This document shows positions 1 to 9,653 of a stretch of 64,000 nt of DNA, piece after piece. A program made the translations under genes and the position numbers. The DNA is from Pseudophaeomoniella oleicola. Lineage: Eukaryota > Ascomycota > Eurotiomycetes > Phaeomoniellales > Phaeomoniellaceae. The stretch spans positions 558,001-622,000 of the forward strand of contig QWDQ01000004.1 in assembly GCA_003868215.1 (NCBI GenBank), written 5' to 3'. The stretch's first letter is position 1. Every line of letters starts with the position of its first letter. The notes below the pieces were generated by a model, which saw only the letters and a program-made list of their open reading frames with translations, had not been told where the DNA came from and did not search any database.

Positions 1-806
1 AAGGCTTCACATTATCTGATGCCCCGAAAGAAATAGTTGAAGAGCCGTCCGAGAGAACGAGTCTCCTCCCTAGCGATGCCAATGGTGCCAATGGACATGC
101 TTCAGACCACAATGGCGATGCTAGCAGATCAGTGTCCCATCTGCGCGAGCGTCTAGGCGCCATCGACGGAACCCATCTGTCGCCAGTGACACCACTGCTG
201 GATCCACCCAAGCCTGATGGCCCGCCGCGCATTGAAACCTCCAGGCCAACAAGCACATTGCAAGCTGTTTTGTTCAACTCCTTTTCCATTGTTATGGTTT
301 GTGCAGCTGGGGTTTTTGGATGGTGGATCAGCAGCAAGGCACGCAAGCACCATTTGCAAGATGAAGAGCCTTCTGACCTAGAATTTGATATTCTCGGTCA
401 GGTCTTTGGATATTTCTGTGCTGCTCTATATCTTGGGAGTCGCGTCCCACAATTGCTTCTAAATTATAGGCGGAAGAGTACAGAAGGGGTATCACTACTC
501 TTTTTCCTATTTGCATGTATTGGCAACCTCACGTATGTGATGTCGATATTCGCATATTCTCCGGTATGTCGCCAACCAGGCAATTGCAGATCGGGAGAAG
601 CAGGGGCCATTTACGGAAAGTATATCTTGGTAAACGCTTCGTGGCTGTTGGGGAGTTTGGGGACACTGTTTCTTGATGGGGCTATCTTTGTTCAATTTTT
701 CCTGTATAAAAAGCCAGATGAAATTGATGGCGACGAAGAGGCAGATGGACTGTCGGTCGAAACTGACGACAGAGGAAGAAGCCCAGGGGCAACAAGGGGT
801 ACATAA
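1..806 (+). CDS. PQ-loop repeat vacuolar amino-acid transporter, C-terminal part
   Basis: The frame is open from base 3, so the gene is cut by the left edge and its true start is outside. The visible protein has an acidic/Ser-rich linker, one hydrophobic segment, then a PQ-loop unit (GSRVPQLLLNYRRKSTEGVS, about bases 437-500) followed by further membrane segments, and a charged tail after the last helix (FVQFFLYKK). The Pro-Gln pair after a small-residue helix, followed by a basic stretch and STEG, is the signature of Ypq1/Rtc2/PQLC2-type transporters. From the family, the likely role is export of basic amino acids from the vacuole. The long hydrophilic loop between the two PQ-loop halves is usual in fungal members. 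Substrate is inferred from the family only. Confidence 0.8.
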   Translation, partial: GFTLSDAPKEIVEEPSERTSLLPSDANGANGHASDHNGDASRSVSHLRERLGAIDGTHLSPVTPLLDPPKPDGPPRIETSRPTSTLQAVLFNSFSIVMVCAAGVFGWWISSKARKHHLQDEEPSDLEFDILGQVFGYFCAALYLGSRVPQLLLNYRRKSTEGVSLLFFLFACIGNLTYVMSIFAYSPVCRQPGNCRSGEAGAIYGKYILVNASWLLGSLGTLFLDGAIFVQFFLYKKPDEIDGDEEADGLSVETDDRGRSPGATRGT

Positions 807-1458
807 TTGACGTCGGACCAGCCGGCAAACTCGCATAAGGACAGCTTATTATAGCTCGGATGGTGATCCCGTTCGAGACATCGAGGTAAGGACGCTGAAT
901 GTCACCTGCCAGCAAGCTCGAGCGCTTCAGGGTCGGGATACCAGCGATTAAAAGTCCAGGGCAGGCATCCTGTCAGAAACCACGAGGAATTCTACGCATG
1001 CAAGGGCTTCCGAACACCGTTGAGCATGGTGTTACAAGGCTCCAGCCAGGTGCATTCAAGGTTGCAGTGTAAGAGTACTGGAGCAGCAAATCATCGTGTT
1101 CAGCATCACTGCCATTTTCATCAAGGGGGACAAAGCAGATGGTGTAAAGGTCGGCCATCTCTCGTCCGGTAGCAACGCGCAATGTGATAACAGATATTCA
1201 AGATTGGATCAAATCTTACCAACAATAACGCCCTTTATAGGGAGGGAGCTCGGGAACAAGATTTGTGTACGTATCACAATCGTAGGTAATATAAAGCAAT
1301 ATATAAAATCCGGAATCTAAAATGAGGAATGAATTTCCCTCTATCTATATCCATGTTTATCGTGTTTGACTACAGATACAAACCCCGATCAATGCGTTTG
1401 TCCTTTGGAAATTCGGCCAATGGCTCCCATGCACGATAGTGGACTGCGCAATACTACG

Positions 1459-1470
1459 TACTACGTAGTA
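1459..1470. repeat. Palindrome TACTACGTAGTA, copy 1
   Basis: Perfect 12-base palindrome, found exactly three times in the window (here, 33229-33240, 61561-61572), each time between genes. Confidence 0.7.
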
Positions 1471-1988
1471 GTAAGCGACAGATCATCGACCAGGATTCAT
1501 CCTTGATTTAATACTTTCTTTTAAGGGTCTGCATTCCACTGATTGCTGGAAACACTGGCAGCATCTCGGCATCACTGCATATCTGCCCCCCTCCACCAAC
1601 AAAAAGAATACGAGCACTTTTCTCCTTGAGACCTGCAGCACGCTACCGCGCCTTGTTCAGCCACGGACCCCAAGAACGGTAACCGGCGGGTGATTCCTGG
1701 TTTGCTGGCTTTTGCTGGCTTTTGCTGACTTGCTGAGCACGATATCATGCCGCCGCTAATACAGACACCCCCAAAGCTATTTCCGCTGCTTCCTGGGGGT
1801 TTAACCCGTTCTAACTTATCGTCTATTTACATCCTACCACCCGGTAAACCTCGAATGCCTCCCCTCAACTCCCCTCACATCTTACGTAGAGTAAGATGCC
1901 CAATCCTACCAAATTGCGACTTACCATGCATGAGATCCTCGTCCAATACAAAATGAGCAAAGTTGCCTTCCAAGTCCGAAGATGACTG

Positions 1989-2036
1989 AGCTCTTTTTCT
2001 TATCTTCTCTCTTTCTCTCTCTTTTCTTTTCTGCTG
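1989..2036 (+). promoter_or_regulatory. Pyrimidine-rich core promoter or 5' leader
   Basis: An almost pure C/T tract (runs of TTCTCTCTTTCTCTCTC type) lies 140 to 190 bases upstream of the preferred ATG at 2176. Such CT tracts mark transcription starts of many filamentous fungal genes. No TATA box is evident next to it. Confidence 0.4.
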
Positions 2037-2175
2037 AGCAATCTACTGTCTTTCTTACTCCATTGTGTGTCACCAGTATACCACGATTCGTATATTGCTG
2101 TTTTGGATTGCTTCGTCGCCCTCTGTTATCAAATTAAGCTGTGACACTCATTTTGTCGATCGCTATCTTTTCGTA

Positions 2176-5100
2176 ATGCCGTCCCGGCCCGTTTCAATTC
2201 AATCCCAACGTAATCCTGACCTTGTCATCGAGCCTGTAACATGGATGCAGGCAGAGTTACGGAGTCCCACCCCCCGGCGCAGCTCCTTTCAATCTCAGAA
2301 AGATGGAAATGTCACCATCAGCGGTGTTGGATGGACGACTCCTAGGAGTTCGAGATCAACTTCACGGCCGTCCTCCTTTCGTTCCCAATTACCCGACCTT
2401 ATTATAGAGGGAGTAGGCCCTTCTGAACCTGCAGCAGCGCCAACCCGATGGCCTACCAGGTTTGACAGATCACCTCGACTCTCACCACGAGCAAGTACCG
2501 AGACTCAGAGACCTTTGGCCTCCCCGAGAAACACTACGGAACCTTTGCCTATGCCACCGACGTCCTGGAAGCAACACGATCTACCGCAGCCGTTCTACCC
2601 CGACACAAGAAGGACAGCGTCGCCGTCTGCATATGTCGATGAGACCTTGCCGAGCTCCCGAAGCATGTCAGAGTCCAGCGAGAGCCGAAGTAGGGAACCT
2701 GTAAGAGACAACAAAAAAGCGTCAACAAAAGGAGGATATCCCCCGGAGCAGTCGTTCGATTTCGAACTTGAAGAACGCAAAGAAGATCAAAAGACACTGG
2801 AAGCTTTATGCGGCAGATGGTCTGGAGCCGAAGCTACGACGGATAAGCGTCCAGATTCTAGTAGCGGGTTAAGCTCCGAGGAGAGAGCTTCCACTTACCA
2901 GTCTCTAGTCCCAACTTCGCCTTATTTTGAGGACTTCGATTATTCCAGGTCGGAAACCAGCGCGACGGGACAAGATCAAGCTGATAGCAGCGACGTCAAT
3001 TTCCAGTCTGTTCCAGTCGAAGGAGGCAGAAAGATGGTCCGCTTTCGATCTCACGAGTCTATAGGACCACCTGAGCCTGCAGACACTGATATTCCACACT
3101 TCCAGCTCAGCAGTGAAGTGAATGCTATAGTCCCGCCGGTGGAAAGTGACAATCTGTCGGTCACCGAGCGTAGCTCTGTCAGCGCCCAGGACCCAAGCAC
3201 ACATGTCCAACACAACGATCATGTGTCCGCTCAGCACGATGGGGCCCCATTGAATGCAACTTCAAATCCTGAAATTACGCAAGAAGAGCAGCCGGCGGAG
3301 ACTAATCAATCCCCTGTGAAGACCTCGACACCGAACATGTCACCTATCTCCGATGCACGTCGGAACCTTCCCTCGCGACGCCTTTCCGGAAGTATGACAG
3401 GGAACGTACAGAGCACTGTCGAACCTCCTCAACGCGAATATCCGCACGCTCAAGATGTAGTCATCAAGCCTGTTTTCCCTACTAGGGTCTCTTTCAGGAT
3501 TGGGCCCCTTCCAGTGGTCGAAGAGAATGCCACTCCCTCCTTACCATCACTTCCGCAAACCTATGAATCCCGATTGCCGAATATCACGATGCCACCCTCC
3601 CCACAGACTCCGACCATTCCACACTCTCCGGGACAGATGCGACCTATTAGTGTCTCACCACTAGTGAGAAACACTTCCACAGGCAGTCTTGCCGGCTTAC
3701 AGGAACAACCAAGACATCCTCTGGCTAACTCCCAGCTTCCTCCTCCATCGCCTGTCGGATCGCCCGACATTGAACTTCGCGCGTCTGTCATAGCAGGAGA
3801 ATCTCTGGACACGGCAGAAAAGAAGCCGAGGAAGAAACTCAAGAAACGAAGGCAATCTGTAGGCAAGCCGAATGCAGGAACTTCGGATCTGGAAGAGCCA
3901 AGGCCAACGTCAAAACACTCGGTAACAGAAATGAAGAGAGTGAGCTCTACCCCAGGGCTACCTCCACAGTTTACATCTCAAGCGATTGTGGAGCCGATGC
4001 CTGCGCCACGAGAACTGATACAGCAAGCCTTGAAGTCGGATGCACATGCAAGAGAGCAACAGCAACAGAACAACTGGCCAGGAGAGAAAACCGAAAACAA
4101 AACAGACCCCAAGTACAAGAGATTTGCGGCGGCGATCTCCAGCTATTATAAACCTGCCCATGCACGTAACAAGGAACGACCAAAATCTGCTGGAAACGCA
4201 GAACAAGCAGCAGTTGCCGAACCTCCTGCTAGACCCCGAAGGCAAAGTTTCCGTGCTTCAAACATCTTCAGTCACTCGCGTAGATTGAGCGCGGTCCTAG
4301 AAGACACCCACGCGGACGCAAGACCAGACAGTGGTATGTCCGTAAACCGCAGCATATCTCTCAACTCCCCGATAATCACTCCCATGACTGCCTCACCGTT
4401 GGTGTCGAGAGATAGCAGCCCGAGTAGACAGAACGCGACCGAATCGCCGGTCCGACCAGTCTTTCGTACTACCTCATCTACTTCGTACGTTCCACGTCAG
4501 AATAGCCCTTCTCCATCGACCATCAGGATCGAAGCTCCTTCAATCCCATCAATCCCAACCATTCCAACCCAACACCGCAATTCGAGCCCGAACCGATCTA
4601 GTATTCTTTCTACAGCCTCGACTTCAACTGTCACCCCATCGTCACCCGTGATACCACCAAACAAATATCCTTCTGGACATCAACTGGTCTCGACCGCCGA
4701 TCTTGCTGCTTTCAATAACAGTGGTAGTGAAGTGCTCATTTTTCGCCGTTTCGATTCGGTACACAGGCGCGTTCTGCTTGAGATGCAAGATCGGATCGTG
4801 AGCTTAGAAGCCGAACTTCAAGCGCTGGATCTTTTCCTCGCAGGCAACGAGTCAAAGGAAATCAATGGCGGTAATGGCAACGGGGTTGAACAGGCAAGTT
4901 CTAGACAACTTGGTCCGGAAGGGGATATCGCCAAAGCCAAGGCACGGCGTCAGACGCTTATCTTTTCGATCAAGTCTGCACTTCACGACTACGATGACCT
5001 TCTTGTCAAGTTCAACACGCTACGCCTGCCTCCTGGCGACCAGAGAAACGCCGTGAACAAATTTAAGAGCTGGCTCACGAAGAACGGCGCCACCGGTTCT

Positions 5101-5505
5101 CCGTCAGGCACGACCTCGCCGTCAAATTTCCCCTTTCCCTCGGCAGGTATGACAATCAGCCCCCAAACATCACGACCCGTCTCCTCCTCCAGCGACGCCT
5201 CCATCCAAAGTCAGCCACCGCACAACCCTTCCGCGTCCCTACCGCGTCGCGCCGCCACGGTTTCTACATCCTCGATCTCGACGACAACTACAGTCACGAC
5301 CCCGCCGACAGGCCCCTCCCTCGTCTCGACCGCTCAGCACCTCGCCGCGATCAATCCGAACGTCCGACGCAAAGCCGCAGCGATCATGTCTGGCGGTTTA
5401 CCGACGACGGAACAAGAAGCGAAGACGACGACGACCACCAAGACCTCTATCATCGGCGATGTTCCGAAACGGCCTAGAACTGCGAGGAGGATGTTTACCA
5501 GATGA
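2176..5505 (+). CDS. Long Ser/Pro-rich protein with C-terminal DUF6594-like half domain
   Basis: Single-exon frame of 1109 residues from the ATG at 2176. An in-frame ATG at 2065 exists, but the 37 residues it adds (ILLFWIASSP type) look like translated leader, so 2176 is preferred. Most of the protein is low-complexity, rich in Ser, Pro, Thr, Arg and acidic residues, so probably disordered. Near the C-terminus (about bases 4672-5080) a folded segment appears: a DLAAF motif, then IFRRFDSVHRRVLL, a helical EMQDRIVSLEAELQALD stretch, and a second helix with HDYDDLLVKFNTLRLP ending in KSWL. This matches the N-terminal helical half of DUF6594 proteins, whose usual C-terminal membrane helices are absent here. 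A basic KKPRKKLKKRR patch (about 3820-3850) could be a nuclear signal. Function unknown. Confidence 0.75.
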   Translation: MPSRPVSIQSQRNPDLVIEPVTWMQAELRSPTPRRSSFQSQKDGNVTISGVGWTTPRSSRSTSRPSSFRSQLPDLIIEGVGPSEPAAAPTRWPTRFDRSPRLSPRASTETQRPLASPRNTTEPLPMPPTSWKQHDLPQPFYPDTRRTASPSAYVDETLPSSRSMSESSESRSREPVRDNKKASTKGGYPPEQSFDFELEERKEDQKTLEALCGRWSGAEATTDKRPDSSSGLSSEERASTYQSLVPTSPYFEDFDYSRSETSATGQDQADSSDVNFQSVPVEGGRKMVRFRSHESIGPPEPADTDIPHFQLSSEVNAIVPPVESDNLSVTERSSVSAQDPSTHVQHNDHVSAQHDGAPLNATSNPEITQEEQPAETNQSPVKTSTPNMSPISDARRNLPSRRLSGSMTGNVQSTVEPPQREYPHAQDVVIKPVFPTRVSFRIGPLPVVEENATPSLPSLPQTYESRLPNITMPPSPQTPTIPHSPGQMRPISVSPLVRNTSTGSLAGLQEQPRHPLANSQLPPPSPVGSPDIELRASVIAGESLDTAEKKPRKKLKKRRQSVGKPNAGTSDLEEPRPTSKHSVTEMKRVSSTPGLPPQFTSQAIVEPMPAPRELIQQALKSDAHAREQQQQNNWPGEKTENKTDPKYKRFAAAISSYYKPAHARNKERPKSAGNAEQAAVAEPPARPRRQSFRASNIFSHSRRLSAVLEDTHADARPDSGMSVNRSISLNSPIITPMTASPLVSRDSSPSRQNATESPVRPVFRTTSSTSYVPRQNSPSPSTIRIEAPSIPSIPTIPTQHRNSSPNRSSILSTASTSTVTPSSPVIPPNKYPSGHQLVSTADLAAFNNSGSEVLIFRRFDSVHRRVLLEMQDRIVSLEAELQALDLFLAGNESKEINGGNGNGVEQASSRQLGPEGDIAKAKARRQTLIFSIKSALHDYDDLLVKFNTLRLPPGDQRNAVNKFKSWLTKNGATGSPSGTTSPSNFPFPSAGMTISPQTSRPVSSSSDASIQSQPPHNPSASLPRRAATVSTSSISTTTTVTTPPTGPSLVSTAQHLAAINPNVRRKAAAIMSGGLPTTEQEAKTTTTTKTSIIGDVPKRPRTARRMFTR

Positions 5506-5566
5506 TCCTGTAACTTTTGTTCCCTATGTTCTCTTTTTCTCAAAAGCGATGAAGTGATGGAACGAT

Positions 5567-5590
5567 GGAAGGAAGGAAGGAAGGAAGGAA
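5567..5590 (+). repeat. (GGAA)6 microsatellite
   Basis: Six perfect GGAA units sit about 60 bases after the stop codon of the Ser/Pro-rich gene, probably in its 3' untranslated region. Confidence 0.9.
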
Positions 5591-6128
5591 GAAAAGAGAC
5601 ACGTATACGAGGCTTTTGTTTCGTTGGCTGGACCAACTTAAACTCTCCAACTCACGATACTGTCTGTCGGTCTCGCAGCGATTCATATCATCTAATCTCT
5701 TTTACCTACTTCCTTACTGCTGGGATGGGGATGGGATGGAAGAGAAACCAAGCTGTTGATAGTTACGAAAAAATCACCGCTAACTTATTCTAATGTCAGA
5801 TCGGTCGTCCATCTGTAATGATTAATTAGATTGGATTGGATTGTATTAATCAGATCTCTCTTTTTTTTGGGGGGGGGGATGTTAAATATATATATTATGC
5901 GGGTTTCATCTCAACCTACCTAGGTACCTACCTAATATCTACCTAAGTACCTAACCTAAGTTAGGTAGGTAGGTAATCATCTCTCATGCATCAATTCTCC
6001 TGTAAGTTAGTTATTATCCCAATGTCTACCTAATTAGATACCTTATCTAGAAAGAAAAAGCGAGATAGTTAATTACTTTACCTTACCTGATATCTAGATA
6101 CTATAGTAAGTTAGTAAGTAGGTAGGTA

Positions 6129-6145
6129 GGGGGCGGGCGGGCGGG
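6129..6145 (+). other. G-quadruplex-type motif
   Basis: Four runs of three or more G separated by single C bases (GGGGGCGGGCGGGCGGG) fit the canonical G3N1-7 pattern with the shortest possible loops. It lies about 450 bases upstream of the SDR gene and directly after AGGT repeats. Confidence 0.6.
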
Positions 6146-6584
6146 CGGTCGCGCGCAAATCGGCCGATCTAATTACAGTAATTACATATTACAGTATTGC
6201 GCAACGTCCGTCCGATCTTCCCGCAACCGTAACCGCAACCGCAACCGCCGGCCGCTCTTTGCCCTTCTCATAATCAGTTGGTTGATTGGTTTGGTTTGGT
6301 TTGGTGGTTTTCCTTTTGCGTCATAAGATGTTATATACCTAGGATATGAAATATGAGATATGAGATAATGATTCTGTGAACTCCTCGTGCAAAATATAGG
6401 TAAGGTACATACATACCTAAGCTGGCGGCGAGTGATTTATACGAAATACATACCTATATAATCACCCTTCAACTTGATAGACACCTGAGGTCGGTGCTTT
6501 TTCTCTTCTTTTCACGAGATAGATTTCACAGATCAGACTGGGGAAACAGAAACCATTAAAAAAGAGAAAAAAAAACTAGATATT

Positions 6585-6593
6585 ATCTGATAA
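6585..6593 (+). promoter_or_regulatory. ATCTGATAA, SreA-type GATA motif adjoining the start codon
   Basis: The nonamer ATCTGATAA ends one base before the ATG of the SDR gene. It is identical to the ATCWGATAA consensus of fungal iron-responsive GATA repressors. About one such match is expected by chance in 64 kb, so alone it is weak evidence. Confidence 0.25.
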
Positions 6594-6594
6594 C

Positions 6595-7419
6595 ATGTCT
6601 TCTTCTTCTTCTTCTTCGACTGCGAATAATAGTAATAATCTACCGTCACCGCAGACGCTAGCGGGGAAAGTCGCTATAGTCACAGGCTCGTCGCGAGGGT
6701 TGGGCAGGACTATGGCCTTGCACCTGGCGAAGCATGGAGCCAAAATTGTTATCACGTATACATCACAGAGCAGCAGGGCCAAAGTGGATGAATTGGTATC
6801 TGAGATTTCCGCCCTGCAGCAAAACGACTCTGCTGCTGCTGCTGCGACCTCATTCCAAGCCGACCTGACAGAAGTCGAAGCAGCCCAGCGGATCGTCAAG
6901 CACACGCTCGCCGTGTTCCATCGGATCGACATCCTCGTCAACAACGCGGCCATGGAACTCGTCAAGCCCTTGACTGCCATCACGCCCGCCGAGCTCGGCA
7001 AGGTCTACGACCTCAATGTGCGTGCGCCGCTTCTGCTGCTGCAGTCTAGCATCCCGTACATGGGCCCGAACAGCCGCGTGATCAACATCTCGTCCGTCGG
7101 CGCACGGGCCGGCTTCGCGAACCTGTCCGCGTACTGTTCTTCCAAGGCCGCTCTCGAGGCGTTGACACGTTGCTGGGCGGCGGAGCTTGGCCATAATGGG
7201 ACCACGGTCAATGCGGTTGCGCCGGGGCCGGTCGAGAGCGAGATGTTGGATAACATCCCGAAGGAGCTTGTGGAACAGCAGAAGCAGGCCACTCCCGTCC
7301 AGAAGAGGTTAGGAAGGCCAGAGCAAGTTGCGGAGATTGTGACGTGGCTGGCGGGAGAGGGTTCGGCATGGGTGAGCGGGCAGACTATCAACGCTAGCGG
7401 GGGGTGGACCATGTATTGA
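6595..7419 (+). CDS. Short-chain dehydrogenase/reductase
   Basis: Single-exon protein of 274 residues, a normal length for classical SDRs. After a Ser-rich N-terminus (about 20 residues) comes the cofactor motif TGSSRGLG (about residues 30-37), then NNAA (about 116-119) and the catalytic Ser (about 166-167), Tyr180 and Lys184 in YCSSK. The tail carries the GxxINASGG element found in 3-oxoacyl-ACP reductase-like and glucose-1-dehydrogenase-like members. The basic residue in the Gly motif suggests NADP(H). It is probably cytosolic; the substrate cannot be read from sequence. A CTG-repeat-like Ala run (about residues 80-84) is a small species-specific insertion. No pathway neighbours are present. 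Confidence 0.88.
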   Translation: MSSSSSSSTANNSNNLPSPQTLAGKVAIVTGSSRGLGRTMALHLAKHGAKIVITYTSQSSRAKVDELVSEISALQQNDSAAAAATSFQADLTEVEAAQRIVKHTLAVFHRIDILVNNAAMELVKPLTAITPAELGKVYDLNVRAPLLLLQSSIPYMGPNSRVINISSVGARAGFANLSAYCSSKAALEALTRCWAAELGHNGTTVNAVAPGPVESEMLDNIPKELVEQQKQATPVQKRLGRPEQVAEIVTWLAGEGSAWVSGQTINASGGWTMY

Positions 7420-7696
7420 GATCAGTAGAGTTGTCTGACCAGAAAGGACTGATTAGCTGTTGGATGGAAGCTACTGGGTAGCGTAAAAGGCAACTCTTTG
7501 TATCCACACAATGTGCTTTCGGCAGTGCGAGCGGTCGATTGAGTTCAGAGCATACAAACTTGTGGTATATGTGATGCATGGTTATGCGAGACATAGTTCT
7601 CGCGTGCAATCCCAACAAACTCCGGCGCTATGCAACAACAAAGAACATGTTCCCAAGTGTCGCCTCCTCTCACAAAATGGGTATGATTAGCAGATA

Positions 7697-9336
7697 TCAT
7701 CTTCTTCCTCCCCCTCTTCCACCCATCATAGAACCCATCTGCTGCATCATGGCATTCATATCCATCCCTCCCATCCCTCCCATCCCTGGAAGACCGCCGC
7801 CACCAGGACCACCTCCGCCCATGCCTTGCAGCATTTGCATCATTTTCCCCATATCTCCTCCACCAGGCATTGAGCCAGGGTTCATTCCCATAGCTTGCAT
7901 TCTCTTCTGCATGGCGGCCATCTGTTGCGTCCTATTGCCTCCTTGGAGCATGTTCTGCGCTCTTTGCATGTTCTTCTTGTTACCGCCGACGTTCTTGGCC
8001 ATTTGGGCCATCATCTTGTGCTGCGTAAGGACTTCTTCAACTTCTCGCACTGATGTACCTGATCCTTTCGCAATTCGGGTGATGCGCGTGGGCTGATTTA
8101 TCAAAATCTTCCCATCCGAGTCAAGCTCCTTCGCAGTCATGCTGTCAAAAACGTAGATCATCCGTTTTAGCTTGGCGGTACCGTCTTCGTCGTCTAGGCC
8201 TGCCGTCATGCCGGAGAGACCAGGAATCATTCCCGCAACTTTTGACAGTGGTCCCATCTTCATAATATTTGAGATGTTCTCCCGAAGGTCACGGATCGTG
8301 AAGATACCTTCGGAGATGTGCTTATATGTCTCTTTAGCAGCCGCACTGTCTTTTGTCATGGCTTGGACATGTTCGATCAGGCCTGACATGTCACCGTAGC
8401 CAAGTAATTTGCTGATGAAAGGTTTTGGTGCAAATCTTTCCAGGTCCAGATTATGCTCCCCGGTACCCAGGAATATGATAGGGGTTTTTGTTGCTGCAAC
8501 TGCAGATATAGCACCACCTCCAGCCGCCTGGCCATCTGTTTTGGTAATAATGATGGCCCCGAAATCAGCCGTTTCCTTGAAGGCCGCACTTTGAGCTTCG
8601 GCTGCCTGACCAATAGTGCCGTCAAGAACCATTATCGTTTGGTCCGGCTTGATAGCAGCTTGGATCTGTTCCATCTCCGCAAACAAATCTGCTTCCTGTC
8701 GGTGCCTACCAGAGGTATCCACAATGATGATCTCGAATTTCTCTTTCTTAAATCTCGCTACACCCTCCGCTGCCACAACCACCGGATCGGTCTGGGTAAG
8801 ACTTCCATAGTAGGGAATCTTGGCTTTAATGGCATTTTGCTTGAGCTGATCGTACGCTCCAGCTCTGAAGGTATCGGCACAGACAAGACAAGCTTTAAAG
8901 CCTCTCTGTGCATAATATCGTGCGAGCTTTGTGCAAGTGGTGGTCTTACCAGCACCTTGAAGACCAACAAACATAAAGACATTCGACTTTCCCTTCTTCG
9001 GTTTGTACGCATCTGTGTGAGGGTCCACAAGTTCAACGAGATGATCAAAAACGGCTTGCTGAATTATTCGCTTCTTATTGGTGTTCGCTGGGAGACTCGC
9101 GAAATTGACAGAGGATTTGATAGACTTCCTCAAGTTCTGGACGAGACGAACATTGACATCGGCTGACAGCAACGCCGAACATATCTCCTTTAACATAGAA
9201 TCGAATGCCTTTCCAGAAGTTAGCTACATAGTTAAGGTGGATGCGAAGTTGGCATTACCTTCTCATCAAGATTTGGCGATCTGGTAAGGTCTGTGACGGC
9301 AGCGTTGATCCGCCGCCCCAGATCTTGAAGAACCAT
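7697..9336 (-). CDS. srp54: Signal recognition particle 54 kDa subunit
   Basis: Two coding exons on the minus strand, 9336-9259 and 9208-7697, with a 50-base phase-0 intron (GTAATG...AG), giving 529 residues. Exon 1 encodes [20 protein letters not shown], the classic SRP54 N-terminus, which supports both start and splice. The N domain is followed by the GTPase (G) domain with [16 protein letters not shown] and [10 protein letters not shown], then the Met-rich M domain with [12 protein letters not shown] and a Gly/Met tail. SRP54 binds signal sequences and SRP RNA on translating ribosomes and hands them to the SRP receptor at the ER by a GTP-dependent mechanism. It is divergent from RRP15. Confidence 0.97.
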
Positions 9337-9653
9337 ACTGGGCGAATAGAAGGAAGAGCTCGCTTAAAGGATATGTGGTAAGAGGAGACTCGCAGAATGA
9401 TTGTGATAATGCGACAGAATGAAGGCGTGAGGGTCAGTGGGGGAGTTGGGAGAAGCTTCTCCGCAAGTTGACGATACAGTATCAGTTTGTGAATCTATTG
9501 TGGGGCTACTGATAATCCTCGGAGAGAAATAATTTCTAGAGGAAACGAACGTCCCAGATATACATAAGATATTGATAACGAGCGGTCAACTTTGGTGCGC
9601 CTACTTGACATAACGGCAAGCACATCTTCGAGAACCTAACCAGCATTACCACT
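9337..9653. promoter_or_regulatory. Bidirectional promoter region of SRP54 and RRP15
   Basis: A 317-base gap between two divergent start codons must carry both promoters and leaders. I see no TATA box and no clear RRPE or PAC element, and no open frame of interest. Confidence 0.6.

Larger units (their letters stand above)
807..2175. other. Intergenic region with palindrome and pyrimidine-rich leader
   Basis: No gene is supported here. Short open frames exist near 970-1320 and 1747-1956, but they have neither recognisable domains nor convincing codon use. The stretch includes the 12-base palindrome TACTACGTAGTA (1459-1470), a TTTTGCTGGC direct duplication near 1707-1730, and a strongly pyrimidine-rich tract (about 1989-2036) just before the next gene, of the kind found in fungal core promoters and 5' leaders. 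Confidence 0.6.
5506..6594. other. Repeat-rich intergenic region
   Basis: No gene is seen. It holds a (GGAA) run, a T7-8/G9-10 homopolymer junction near 5861-5878, dense ACCTAGGT/ACCTACCT motifs in both orientations (5913-5980), a G-quadruplex-type motif, and tandem CAACCG/GTAACC units near 6227-6250. The end of the stretch is the promoter and leader of the SDR gene. Confidence 0.6.

Noticed and set aside
5913-5980. ACCTAGGT units considered as internal telomere repeats
   Set aside because: Fungal telomeres are usually TTAGGG; the units here are palindromic tetramers of another type.
8453-9166. Open plus-strand frame of 237 codons
   Set aside because: Antisense to SRP54, no domain, composition follows from the opposite strand.
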